The position numbers were made by a program, and so were the translations under genes. The notes under the pieces were generated by a model that had not been told where the DNA came from, did not search any database, and was given only the letters and a program-made list of their open reading frames with translations. A stretch of 64,000 nucleotides of DNA from Leptoclinus maculatus (Eukaryota; Chordata; Actinopteri; Perciformes; Stichaeidae), in assembly GCA_032191485.1 (NCBI GenBank), contig JAVDOI010000205.1, forward strand, positions 56,001-120,000, read 5' to 3'. This document shows, one piece after another, positions 1 through 10,868 of the stretch (positions are counted from its first letter, which is position 1; the number at the start of each line of letters is the position of its first letter).

Positions 1-1550
1 TTTCTTGGTCTTAGTGAGGACTCGAGCTGCAGCGTTCTGATTGACTTGTTACAGAGACCTGTAAACACACCGTTACAGTAGTCCAGTCTACTGAAGATAA
101 ATGCATGGAGGAGTTCTACCTGTTGAGACATAAGTCCTCTAACCCTTGATATATTCTTCAGGTGATAGTAGACTGATTTAGTAATTGTCTTGATATGGCT
201 GTTCAGGTTGAGGTCTGAATCCATAACTACACCTAGATTTCTGGCTTGGTTTGAGGTTTTTAACATCAGTGATTGAAGCTGAGCGCTGACTTTCAATCGT
301 TCGTCCTTGGTACCAAAAACAATTACTTCTGTTTTATCTTTGTTTAATTGAAGAAAGTTCTGGCACATCCAGTTGTTGATTTGTTCAATGCATGAACCAG
401 ACCTTGTATGGGATTATAGTCCCCTGGTGATATAGTTATGTAGATTTGTGTGTCGTCTGCATAATTATGATAACACACTTTGTTGTTTTCCATAATCTGA
501 GCTAGTGGAAGCATGTAGATGTTGAACAGAAGAGGCCCCAGTATTGAACCTTGGGGAACACCACATGTCATTTTAGTCAGCTCTGATGTGTGATTAGCTA
601 CAGACACAAAGTATTCTCGGTCCTTCAAGTAGGATTCAAACCAGTTGAGTGCTGTGCCAGAGAGTCCCACCCAGAGTTTTAGTCTTTCTAGTAGTATGTC
701 GTGGTCGACCGTGTCGAATGCAGCACTGAGATCCAGTAATACTGAGACTGAAGTTCTGCCATTGTCTGTGTTTAAGTGGATGTCGTTGAAAACCTTAACA
801 AGAGCAGTTTCAGTACTGTGGTGCTGTCCAAAGCCTGACTGGAAGACATCAAAACACTTATTTACGACCAAGAAGTTGTTCAGCTGTTAAAAACGCTTTT
901 TTCAATTATTTTACTTAAAAGTGGGAGGTTTGATATCGGCCTATCATGTTTCATTGTTGTGGAGTCTAAATTAGCCTTCTTTAGGAGCGGTTTAATAACT
1001 GCAGGTTTTAGGGCTTGTGGGAAGACACCTGAGAGAAGGGATGTGTTTACAATGTGTAACAGATCAGTGGTCATGGAGTCTGAAATATCTTTGAAAAAGT
1101 GTGTTGGTAGAATATCCAAGCAGCAGGAGGATGACTTCAGATGTTGTATAACGTCTTCTAGGCTTCTACGGTCGATTGAATGAAATGGTGTCATGATATT
1201 TGAATGGATGTTATTTAGAGATGGGGACAACACATATCCTGTGGTTGGTGTGGAGGACAACACATATCCTGTGGTTGGTGTGGAGGACAACACATATCCT
1301 GTGGTTGGTGTGGAGGACAACACATATCCTGTGGTTGGTGTGGAGGACAACACATATCCTGTGGTTGGTGTGGAGGACAACACATATCCTGTGGTTGGTG
1401 TGGAGGACAACACATATCCTGTGGTTGGTGTGGAGGACAACACATATCCTGTGGTTGGTGTGGAGGACAACACATATCCTGTGGTTGGTGTGGAGGACAA
1501 CACATATCCTGTGGTTGGTGTGGAGGCACTGACTGCTTGTCAGTAAAAAG
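1..1550 (-). pseudogene. L2-like non-LTR retrotransposon ORF2 remnant (reverse transcriptase)
   Basis: Read on the minus strand, about 1180 down to 1 encodes the linker and reverse transcriptase of a LINE. Visible marks are a thumb-proximal stretch with PLLKKANLDSTT, then SGFGQHHSTETALVKV, LDLSAAFDTVDHDILLERL, GVPQGSILGPLLFN and the catalytic box YADD (about 453-464), followed by LLHAFIFSRLDYCN close to the window edge. This motif set matches the L2 clade of fish LINEs; CR1/Rex relatives are less likely. The frame is broken: the upstream part (880-1503) and the RT part (344-871) are in different frames, and a stop lies near 344 with recognisable homology continuing beyond it to base 1. The endonuclease domain is not visible. 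A perfect minisatellite sits inside the coding region at 1225-1524. The copy is dead and truncated, and its 3' end lies outside the window. Confidence 0.85.
1225..1524. repeat. 30-bp minisatellite, 10 identical units, inside the LINE
   Basis: Ten consecutive 30-bp units, each containing CACATATCCTGTGGTTGGTG, read as identical. Because 30 is a multiple of 3 and the unit has no stop, every frame stays open. On the minus strand the units read LSSTPTTGYV and join in frame to the LINE linker. The lack of any variant suggests a very recent expansion or strong homogenisation. Confidence 0.97.
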
Positions 1551-1713
1551 GAGTCACATTGATTGCATGTCCAGGAGGATTGGAGCTCAGCAGCTACTGA
1601 CACTGGAGGGTTTGTTAGCCTGTCGTAGCTAATAAGGCGCGTGTATTGTTATTGTTTTTGGTTATGATGTCAGAAGAAGGACTGCCTTGCATTTCTAAGT
1701 TCCAAATTATAAT

Positions 1714-2011
1714 TGTATAAGTAGTATAATAGAAACTGTAGAGTAGTATAAGTAGTATAATAGAGAGTGTAGAGTAGTATAAGTAGTATAATAGAGAGTG
1801 TAGAGTAGTATAAGTAGTATAATAGAGAGTGTAGAGTAGTATAAGTAGTATAATAGAGAGTGTAGAGTAGTATAAGTAGTATAATAGAGAGTGTAGAGTA
1901 GTATAAGTAGTATAATAGAGAGTGTAGAGTAGTATAAGTAGTATAATAGAGAGTGTAGAGTAGTATAAGTAGTATAATAGAGAGTGTAGAGTAGTATAAG
2001 TAGTATAATAG
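1714..2011. repeat. 31-bp minisatellite, about 9.5 units
   Basis: A 31-bp unit built around AGTAGTATAATAGAGAGTG repeats nearly without change. The first unit carries AGAAACTG in place of AGAGAGTG. The minus strand reads as a run of Leu/Tyr/Thr codons, which explains the two long but meaningless frames here. Confidence 0.95.
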
Positions 2012-2594
2012 ACGTGTCTGAGGACGGCTGCCCTTTTCAAGCCGCCTCACCACGATGCCAACAGACTCTGTTTCTGCAGGATGACATTTAAACTGAGCGA
2101 CCAGAAATAACGACGCATGAGTCATCAGTATGTTGATGCTAATATTAATCATATCACACATTGTTTATGCATCAGTACAGCAGCTGCAACAACCAACACT
2201 ATCAGTTATTTAATTTAAGGGGCTAATTAATGTGATTAATCAGTTCGTTTAAGGATCTTAAAAAATCCCTTAAACTTAACCAAAAAATGTTAATTTGCAC
2301 CTTTTAAATGGCTTTCATGCTGTTTGGTTATTTCTACCCTTAAAAACCAGAGAATCCAGTAAAAAACACTCCATGTATTAATTTATATTCTTTAATTAAG
2401 CTCTAATTTGCAGTGGAAAAAATATCAATTAATCAGAATTAAATATTTAATGTGATATACATATTTATATATGGCCTGACTGAACTGCAATATATGCTTA
2501 TTTAATTTTAGTCAGTTAATCATCTTTATACTTACGTTTTTACTGTGTGTATGTTTTAATGTATTTTTACTGTTTATTTTTTATGTTTTAACAT
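2012..2594. other. No gene seen; AT-rich unique sequence
   Basis: About 580 bp of AT-rich sequence with no recognisable coding, RNA or transposon signal. The last part, from about 2530, grades into the following minisatellite through TTTTACTGTGTGTATGTTTT-like words, so it may be a decayed edge of that array. Confidence 0.6.
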
Positions 2595-2624
2595 GTTTTA
2601 CTGTGTGTGTGTGTGTGTTTTATG

Positions 2625-3797
2625 TTTAACGTGTTTTTATTGTCTTGTGTTTTATGTTTAACGTGTTTTTATTGTGTTTGTGTTTTATGTTGTTTAACGT
2701 GTTTTTATTGTGTTTGTGTTTTATGTTGTTTAACGTGTTTTTATTGTCTTGTGTTTTATGTTGTTTAACGTGTTTTTATTGTGTTTGTGTTTTATGTTGT
2801 TTAACGTGTTTTTATTGTGTTTGTGTTTTATGTTGTTTAACGTGTTTTTATTGTCTTGTGTTTTATGTTGTTTAACGTGTTTTTATTGTGTTTGTGTTTT
2901 ATGTTGTTTAACGTGTTTTTATTGTGTTTGTGTTTTATGTTGTTTAACGTGTTTTTATTGTGTTTGTGTTTTATGTTGTTTAACGTGTTTTTATTGTCTT
3001 GTGTTTTATGTTGTTTAACGTGTTTTTATTGTCTTGTGTTTTATGTTGTTTAACGTGTTTTTATTGTGTTTGTGTTTTATGTTGTTTAACGTGTTTTTAT
3101 TGTGTTTGTGTTTTATGTTGTTTAACGTGTTTTTATTGTCTTGTGTTTTATGTTGTTTAACGTGTTTTTATTGTGTTTGTGTTTTATGTTGTTTAACGTG
3201 TTTTTATTGTGTTTGTGTTTTATGTTGTTTAACGTGTTTTTATTGTCTTGTGTTTTATGTTGTTTAACGTGTTTTTATTGTCTTGTGTTTTATGTTGTTT
3301 AACGTGTTTTTATTGTCTTGTGTTTTATGTTGTTTAACGTGTTTTTATTGTGTTTGTGTTTTATGTTGTTTCATGTGTTTTTATTGTCTTGTGTTTTATG
3401 TTGTTTAACGTGTTTTTATTGTCTTGTGTTTTATGTTGTTTAACGTGTTTTTATTGTCTTGTGTTTTATGTTGTTTAACGTGTTTTTATTGTCTTGTGTT
3501 TTATGTTGTTTAACGTGTTTTTATTGTCTTGTGTTTTATGTTGTTTAACGTGTTTTTATTGTGTTTGTGTTTTATGTTGTTTAACGTGTTTTTATTGTGT
3601 TTGTGTTTTATGTTGTTTAACGTGTTTTTATTGTCTTGTGTTTTATGTTGTTTAACGTGTTTTTATTGTGTTTGTGTTTTATGTTGTTTAACGTGTTTTT
3701 ATTGTGTTTGTGTTTTATGTTGTTTAACGTGTTTTTATTGTCTTGTGTTTTATGTTGTTTAACGTGTTTTTATTGTCTTGTGTTTTATGTTGTTTAA
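2625..3797. repeat. 35/36-bp minisatellite, left block
   Basis: Units contain GTGTTTTTATTG, then CTTG or TGTTTG, then TGTTTTATGTTGTTTAAC. Two length variants alternate: 35 bp (short, S) and 36 bp (long, L). L-L-S triplets recur and a stretch of about 495 bp appears twice (identical 77-codon frames start at 3034 and 3529), so higher-order duplication is evident. One strand is almost devoid of C. Each unit holds a TTAA, the target of piggyBac transposases. Confidence 0.95.
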
Positions 3798-4824
3798 CCC
3801 TTTAACCCCTAGTCCTAATTTGTAGGCCTCTGCTCGAAAATAGCATACCCATACTAAAGAGAGTACAGATCTCTAACTGTAAGGTCTTTTTGGATAATTT
3901 TGATGGTATAAATAACACTAACACTTGTGAGATTTTGCTCAGATGTGTAAATATCAGTGTATATGTTACTGGTTTATAGTAAATGAAGATGGCACACAGC
4001 TCAATTTAAAATGTTCAGGTTCGCCTGAAAAAAAAAGCACTTTTATTGATATTATTTATTTGAAAGAATGCAGGTCCAAGCCTAAAACATCTCTCAAATC
4101 ATAGCACAATATGTGATCAGTCTTTCTGCAAAAGTTTGACTTTGATAAAGTAAAGCCCAACAAAATGAGAGAGGTTTTAGTACAGAGAGTTCAGGCGAGA
4201 TTTCCAAAATGTGCATTTTGGCACATCTTGGCACCATGTGTGCCATTTGACTTTTCTCATATACCAAACTACATATTTCACTTGTTTATCACTAATGGTG
4301 TTCAATACATCCAAATACAACCGTTATGAACAAAATGAACGGTGAAAAAACTCGCGATGATACAACAACAAGCTGTGGTGTGCAGGTGCTGTGCGTAAAG
4401 TAGTCGCGTGCGTAATGGTGGTTTTCGTCTGCTGTCTTTTATATATTCTATTTGCTCATATATCAGCGATAGTATGACGGAGAGAGATGTTACGGATATG
4501 TCCGTCATCTGTGTGTAGTTGCCGTGCTTTCTGCCATCTCAGTTTCTTTGTTAGCATCGAGCTTCGATTGCTTGGTCTGGATATGTGCAGGGTGTGCACA
4601 CATCCTGGCGAAATATGAATGTGGTACTGTAGTAATTATAATAGGCTTTGAGTGAGTTGTGTTTGGAGTATGTACAAATTGATTAAATCTTATTTTAACT
4701 CAGGTTCTGAAGTTTTACGTGGTATGCAACATCATTATATTTCGGTTTCATAATTAGTATATGTTCGATGGTCTAAGGAAAGTACTGGAAATGCCCCATA
4801 TATGGGGCGCTAGGGGTAAGAAGG
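3798..4824. mobile_element. piggyBac-like non-autonomous element (MITE) inside the minisatellite
   Basis: A 1,027-bp segment interrupts the minisatellite exactly at a TTAA. The left junction is TTAA (3794-3797) then CCCTTTAACCCCTAG; the right junction is CTAGGGGTAAGAAGG then TTAA (4825-4828). The two ends form imperfect terminal inverted repeats beginning CCCT and CCTT, which fit the CCYT...ARGG rule of piggyBac elements. Removing the segment plus one TTAA restores a normal repeat unit. No transposase is encoded: the longest frame is 68 codons (4302-4508, minus) with no recognised motif. It would have needed a transposase supplied from elsewhere. Confidence 0.85.
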
Positions 4825-5390
4825 TTAACGTGTTTTTATTGTCTTGTGTTTTATGTTGTTTAACGTGTTTTTATTGTCTTGTGTTTTATGTTGTTTAACG
4901 TGTTTTTATTGTCTTGTGTTTTATGTTGTTTAACGTGTTTTTATTGTGTTTGTGTTTTATGTTGTTTAACGTGTTTTTATTGTGTTTGTGTTTTATGTTG
5001 TTTAACGTGTTTTTATTGTCTTGTGTTTTATGTTTAACGTGTTTTTATGGTCTTGTGTTTTATGTTGTTTAACGTGTTTTTATTGTCTTGTGTTTTATGT
5101 TTAACGTGTTTTTATTGTCTTGTGTTTTATGTTGTTTAACGTGTTTTTATTGTCTTGTGTTTTATGTTTAACGTGTTTTTATTGTCTTGTGTTTTATGTT
5201 TAACGTGTTTTTATTGTCTTGTGTTTTATGTTGTTTAACGTGTTTTTATTGTCTTGTGTTTTATGTTGTTTAACGTGTTTTTATTGTCTTGTGTTTTATG
5301 TTGTTTAACGTGTTTTTATTGTCTTGTGTTTTATGTTGTTTAACGTGTTTTTATTGTGTTTGTGTTTTATGTTGTTTCATGTGTTTTACT
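4825..5390. repeat. 35/36-bp minisatellite, right block
   Basis: This continues the array of 2625-3797 after the inserted element. It is mostly the 35-bp S form, with several 32-bp units that lack GTT before TTTAACG. The left block is rich in L units, so the two blocks have diverged or were heterogeneous before the insertion. Confidence 0.95.
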
Positions 5391-7313
5391 GTTTACGTCC
5401 ATTCTTTTATTTCATCGTGTGTTCCTGCTGCCTTGTTGCACAGTAAACATTCCTCTTGAGGGACATCAAAGAACTGAACTCATCTTGTGACCCCTCTTTT
5501 TGGCCCTCTGAAGGAGTCCCGACCCCAGATTTGAAGTCCAGGTCAAGTCCAGGTCTCGCTGTCAGTCCACAGCTCATTACAGACCTGCAGCTAACTGAGT
5601 GACACCGCCATCATCCGTCACACTGCGTCGCGCTGCCCTCAGTAATTCACCCAGCGGTTACTTTCCCGTCAGGAGTACATGCTGTAAAACTCAGTAAGTA
5701 AATTATACATGTGCAGTTTTCATGCTGTGGTTAACCAGCAATGTAAAATCATTTTCTACCCAAACCGCCGTGTGTCTGTTCCTCCACAGCCCGTCTCAGA
5801 CTCGCTGTAGAAAGTTATTATAACAGAGTTATTATTTGGGGTATTTGATGCTCAGGAATGAATGTCAGCTTCTCACATTTGCATAAGTGAGCAGCCGGCT
5901 GACTTGGCTGAACAGCATGTGGCTTCAATACAGATGCTCAATTAGAAACAAGAGGTGGTGTTGTGGATTTAAGGACTCGCTGCTTTTCCAAATAAAACCC
6001 CGGAGAACAGTTTGTACATGAGCCAGAAGACTTCATCATATTTTATTACAAGTAAAAGTACCAATACCACACTGTAGATATACTCTGGTACAAGTTTACG
6101 GAAATGAGTTCACCAAAGCTGCAAAAATATAACTAAAAAAAAGGTTTGTTGTTCAGCCAATCACATAGAAGTAGAAGAAGAATCATATGATGACGTCACT
6201 GGAGCAGAAGGAGCTAACAGCTGATGTTTATATTACATATGTATATCAGGATAAACTCTTTGAGATATGAAGTTATGTGATTAGAAAGAGAGACAAAGAT
6301 TCTCTTCACTTCACACTCTCGTTTATGGAAGAAAATATTGAACACAATTAAGGATATGAAAGAAATATGAACTGATGTATTGTTCTTTTTGCTGCTTCAC
6401 TTTGTTTTCTAACATAGAATAAGAACTCATTATAACATTGTTATAAGATGGGAGCATGGGTAATAATAATAATGAATGGACAATCATATTTCTTAATTAT
6501 ATGTCAAGAACAAGAAAAAAACAAACCAAAAGGATACAAATCAAAACCCAGTAAAATGTTTCTCAACCTACAAAATGAGGTCTTTTTTGTTTTTTAGTCA
6601 AGAAATGAATTTCATTTCATTAAATTGTCTTTAATATTCTCCACAACCATTGATTACCTGGTGCTTTAGATCATAATGTGACTAACAGTTATTACTTCAG
6701 AGACTATTCAGAGAAACGTTGAGACTTCGGCTTCTCTTCAGGAAACAAAGATGTTTACAGAACATTTCATGTAAACTGTTAATCCTTTACCAGCTAAATG
6801 TTAAACTCCCGTTACTGCACAGCTTTCTGGGTAAATATCTTCAGCAGTGAGCTTTAAAATACTGAGAGACTCTGACGATTAGTTTATTAAAGTTGATCTC
6901 ATCGTCCAGCATGTTTGTGAAATCCGCGCTGACGTCGGCGTTTTGTGTCCAAAGGTCCAAAGGAAAGCCCAGAGGGTCTGGGCGTGGACTGCAGGGTCGG
7001 ATGTCCTCGGCCTATCACAGCGAGGAACACTCGGCTCACCTAAGAACCTCTTTGTTTATTGGTTTTGGAGAAACCGGCCCGGAGACCTTGAAGCGGTTCC
7101 AGCGAGCTGAGAGAGCTTTAGCAGAAAGTGATGACTCAGCTGAGACGCTGCTCAAGGATTTAAGAAGAGGAGAGGTTTTCATCTTAGAACATGTCCTCTT
7201 CTTCATCCTCTTCTTCATCCTCTTCTTCATCATCTTCTTCCCACAGACTCACATCAGGTCACAACGTCTGCTTCTGTTTTTATTGTCCTTCCTCATGTTT
7301 ATAGACCGAACTA
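5391..7313. other. No gene seen; unique sequence with one possible conserved element
   Basis: No coding exon is recognised. A 141-codon open frame at 6893-7318 has no recognised domain and ends in a run of Phe/Ile/Leu codons from a CTTCTTCATC repeat, so I treat it as chance. About 5830-6000 has mixed composition with an octamer-like ATTTGCAT and TTTAAGG/AATAAA words; it could be a conserved non-coding element, but this is inference. Confidence 0.5.
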
Positions 7314-7782
7314 ATTAACTAACTAAGTATTTCACCATCTTTTATTAAACATAACTAAGTATTTCACCATCTTTTATTAAACATAACTAAGTATTTCACC
7401 ATCTTTTATTAAACATAACTAAGTATTTCACCATCTTTTATTAAACATAACTAAGTATTTCACCATCTTTTATTAAACATAACTAAGTATTTCACCATCT
7501 TTAATTAAACATAACTAAGTATTTCACCATCTTTTATTAAACATAACTAAGTATTTCACCATCTTTTATTAAACATAACTAAGTATTTCACCATCTTTAA
7601 TTAAACATAACTAAGTATTTCACCATCTTTAATTAAACATAACTAAGTATTTCACCATCTTTAATTAAACATAACTAAGTATTTCACCATCTTTAATTAA
7701 ACATAACTAAGTATTTCACCATCTTTTATTAAACATAACTAAGTATTTCACCATCTTTTATTAAACATAACTAAGTATTATA
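7314..7782. repeat. 32-bp minisatellite, about 14.5 units
   Basis: Units contain CTAAGTATTTCACCATCTTT. Two variants differ by one base (TTTTATT against TTTAATT) and occur in blocks, with the A form clustered in the centre-right part. The array follows directly on the end of the 6893-7318 frame. Confidence 0.95.
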
Positions 7783-9403
7783 AGTATAATTCTTGATAAA
7801 TCAACCCTCTACGTGCATTATTGTTACTTCTGGAATATGATGCGTTGCTGTAGATTAAACCAGCCAACAGTAAATAAATGCGTTACAATGCAACGTACAC
7901 ATTAATGCAGCAGAAACATCAGATATTATACTTTTACTTTAATAATACTAACAGACTTTTACTTTACGTGGAGTATTTGTACATGGTGTATTAGTACCAG
8001 TATTTTCCAGACATGATGCTTAATAATACTCTAAATATGAATAAAGTTCTATAATGTTACAGAAGGTGTCAGTCGTCTTCTCCATCCTAAATGTGGTCTC
8101 AAGTCAAAATGAAGGGAGCTGAATGATGACCCAGATATAATAATAATGTAATAAATGCTTTATATCACAGAGTGAGACCAGAAGTTCAGATTGAGATCCA
8201 GCCGGTAAAAAGAGTTCCTCCTTCCAGCTGTAAACTCTCTCCAGAATAAATTCTCGGGGGTTTTCCCATTTTATGCATTTCAGTGATTAATTATGAGCAG
8301 CACAAAAGAGGCGAACTCCTCGGAGCCGGCGGTCTGCGTTCCTGCATCAATACCTCTTTGATTCAGACAGTGGCTCTTTATGTGAATCAGCAGATACTGT
8401 TCCTCAATAAAGGAAATGTTTGCCTTGGCCTGCTGGAAAAAGGCCGACTCCCTCTTCCTCCTCTGACGGCCTCCACGTCCACATGACACGAGCAGAGATC
8501 GGCTTCGTCCAGCGGATACGCAGACATGTTGCCGTGTGGAAGGAAGAGGAGGCTTCAAAGAGAGTTTAATACAAAGTGTGGGGGGGGGGGGGGGGTGACC
8601 ACACGCAGCAGAGCGCTGACCCCACAACTGCTGAACAAACAGCAAAGAATTACTTAATTCTCCACTTAAAACATAACCCGTGAAATGGATTATTACAGGT
8701 AGAGAGGAGGTGTGGGGGTCTCTATATATTTACTCTGGATACGGTTCTCTGTAATGGTTCCCATGCAGTTTGGACTCAAAGACACGCTTGTGAGGAGTCA
8801 GAGCGCCGCTGACTCAAATTCCCCACAAAGTGTTGTTCGACATCGCTCTGTGATCTTATCTGAGATCTGCTGCTCGAGCTCTGCAGAGAGCTGACGGTAA
8901 TTTAGCAGAAAGGGAAAATATTGGCTGAAGGTATTCCGCTATAATCCAATTTTATGTTCATGTGCAGCCAAGAGAAAGTTTTCCCTCCGCTGCTCCACTT
9001 TTCTATACGTTTCTCCTGGTGGAGGTTTATTATTTAGATGTTTACAAGTGAGAAATATCTCCCACGTTGTGTTAACGTCACAAAGGAGTATTCCTTTTTA
9101 CTATTTGTGTTTTTAAGTTTCACATGTTTTACACAAACTGCTTAAAGTCAGGTGACTGATACACTTTACCTTTTATTTACAGGTCTTTGATCATACATCA
9201 CGTGTTCACCTGTAAACTCATGAGTCATTGATGAAAACAATGATAGTTTACAAAATGATCAAAATCATAATAATAATCATGACAATTAATTAAACTACCT
9301 ACATACGTATAAACAAATACTCACTTACAGAAATGCTATCATACATTCACATCAAAACACTTTAAAAAATATATATTTTTATTTTTGTAAATTGAATGTA
9401 GAA
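7783..9403. other. No gene seen; unique sequence with candidate regulatory stretches
   Basis: No gene is recognised. About 7930-8010 holds decayed copies of a TACTTTTACT-type repeat also seen at 13.4 and 19.3 kb. About 8240-8500 and 8735-8960 look like unique, possibly conserved sequence, with TTAATTATGAG, ACAAAAG and CCTTTGATTC-like words. A G run of about 16 lies at 8580-8595. The 121-codon minus frame at 8280-8645 crosses that G run and is probably chance. Confidence 0.5.
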
Positions 9404-9745
9404 ACATTCTCTCTAGTGTCCACCAGGGGGCGACTCCTCTGGTCCTATAGAAGTCTATGAGAAAATGACTCTACTTCTCTCTTGATTTATTACCTCAGTA
9501 AACATTGTAAACATGAGTTTATGGTCTCAATCTCTAGTTTCAAGTCTTCTTCAATACAGCATGATGTTCATTTAGTACATTATGGTCCATTTAGAGTCAA
9601 ACAGACCATAAAGCAGGGGATGCTTTAGGGCGGGGCTACACAGTGATTGACAGGTCTCTAATAGACCATAAAGCAGGGGATGCTTTAGGGCGGGGCTACA
9701 CAGTGATTGACAGGTCGACACCACGACGTTGTGGGAGTTGAACCT
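9404..9745 (+). mobile_element. Dispersed family A, copy 1
   Basis: The copy begins near CATTCTCTCTAGTGTCCACC and includes AGGGGGCGACTCCTCTGG, TAAACATGAGTTTATGGTC and AATACAGCATGATGTTCATT. It ends in a 60-bp module carrying AAGCAGGGGATGCTTTAGGG and ACACAGTGATTGACAGGTC, present twice here. The same family occurs at 36.2, 50.2, 56.6 and 60.2 kb. It has no coding capacity. Fuller copies carry short inverted termini (CCACCAG...), so a MITE-like DNA element is my best guess; the superfamily is uncertain. Confidence 0.85.
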
Positions 9746-10868
9746 GTTTTCATTTTACAACTTTAACTCTTTCACAGTGTTTTCACTTCATCAATGTTAA
9801 CTTACATGTTGGTCCTCTCTCATGTTGTTGAAGACTTTCTGGTCCAGGGCAGTGCACTAAAATCCTCTGTTCCTGGAGGATCCTACCTTTGTGTCCAATT
9901 TCCAATAATTAATATGCTCCAACTCAACAGAAAAGCTGCAATTTATAATTTTCCAACCGTATATGTCTGTGTCTCTCAGGTGTGCTACAGTTGATGCTTC
10001 TCGATGTGTTGAACAGCATGTGTTTGATACAGCATGAAAGAGGATTTCAAATTACATTAAAGGATTTTAAATCATAGAAGAAGACTTTAAATAATAAAAG
10101 AGACCAAAGTTAAAAAGATAAAAATCCTGCCATAGACCACACAGTGAATCTTGAATCCTGCAGAGACTCGATGGCGTCCTTGCTGACCTTTGACTCTTTG
10201 ACATGTGATCAGGGTGGATCTCTCTTCCCGCTGATCCCAGTTTGAAACACAAACAATGAAACAGAATCACCTCCTCGTACTGAATGACCTACTTCAGGTT
10301 TTTCTGGCAGCGGCTTATCGGAGCTTCAGAGACTCGTAGAAGAGACAAAACAAGAGGTTCTGCTGAGAGGAGCGCTGTCCAATGATTGGTCGGCTGGGCG
10401 TTACCTGCACCAAAGAAACACAAACACACCTTTTAACTTAACGCACAGCTGCACATTTAATGGAAACGTGTTATATTGAGTGTATTTTCACAGTTCTCTG
10501 ATTTTAGTTGATCACAGATAAATCAGCAGCAGCTTATAGAAACTTTATTCATCCTCAGGAGACATTGATGTCACAGCAGCAGAGCCCTAACGAGTTACAC
10601 AGAACAAAGAACAACGAAAAACAAATGTCAAACACAAGAACGAACATAAAAGCAAAATATGTGACCTTTTTAGAATGTGTACAGGTGTGCACATTCCTGA
10701 TCCCCAGAGGATCAACCCTCTTGATTGTAATGGCGATTTGACCTTTCCTTAGGCGCCACCTTCAGGACAAACTGGTGTGAGACAAAATGTATATGACAGT
10801 GTAAAATATGTAATGTGGTGTAATACACACTGCAGCCTCTAGAGGACCGGGGAGGCAGGAAGCTATGA
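9746..10868. other. No gene seen; unique sequence
   Basis: Short frames (9794-9994, 10067-10270, 10508-10741) lack recognisable domains. About 10530-10740 has exon-like base mixture but no splice context that I can defend. Nothing else is supported. Confidence 0.5.

Noticed and set aside
6893..7318. 141-codon frame as a gene
   Set aside because: No recognised domain, ends in a simple repeat and runs into a minisatellite; no splice or promoter signs that I can defend.
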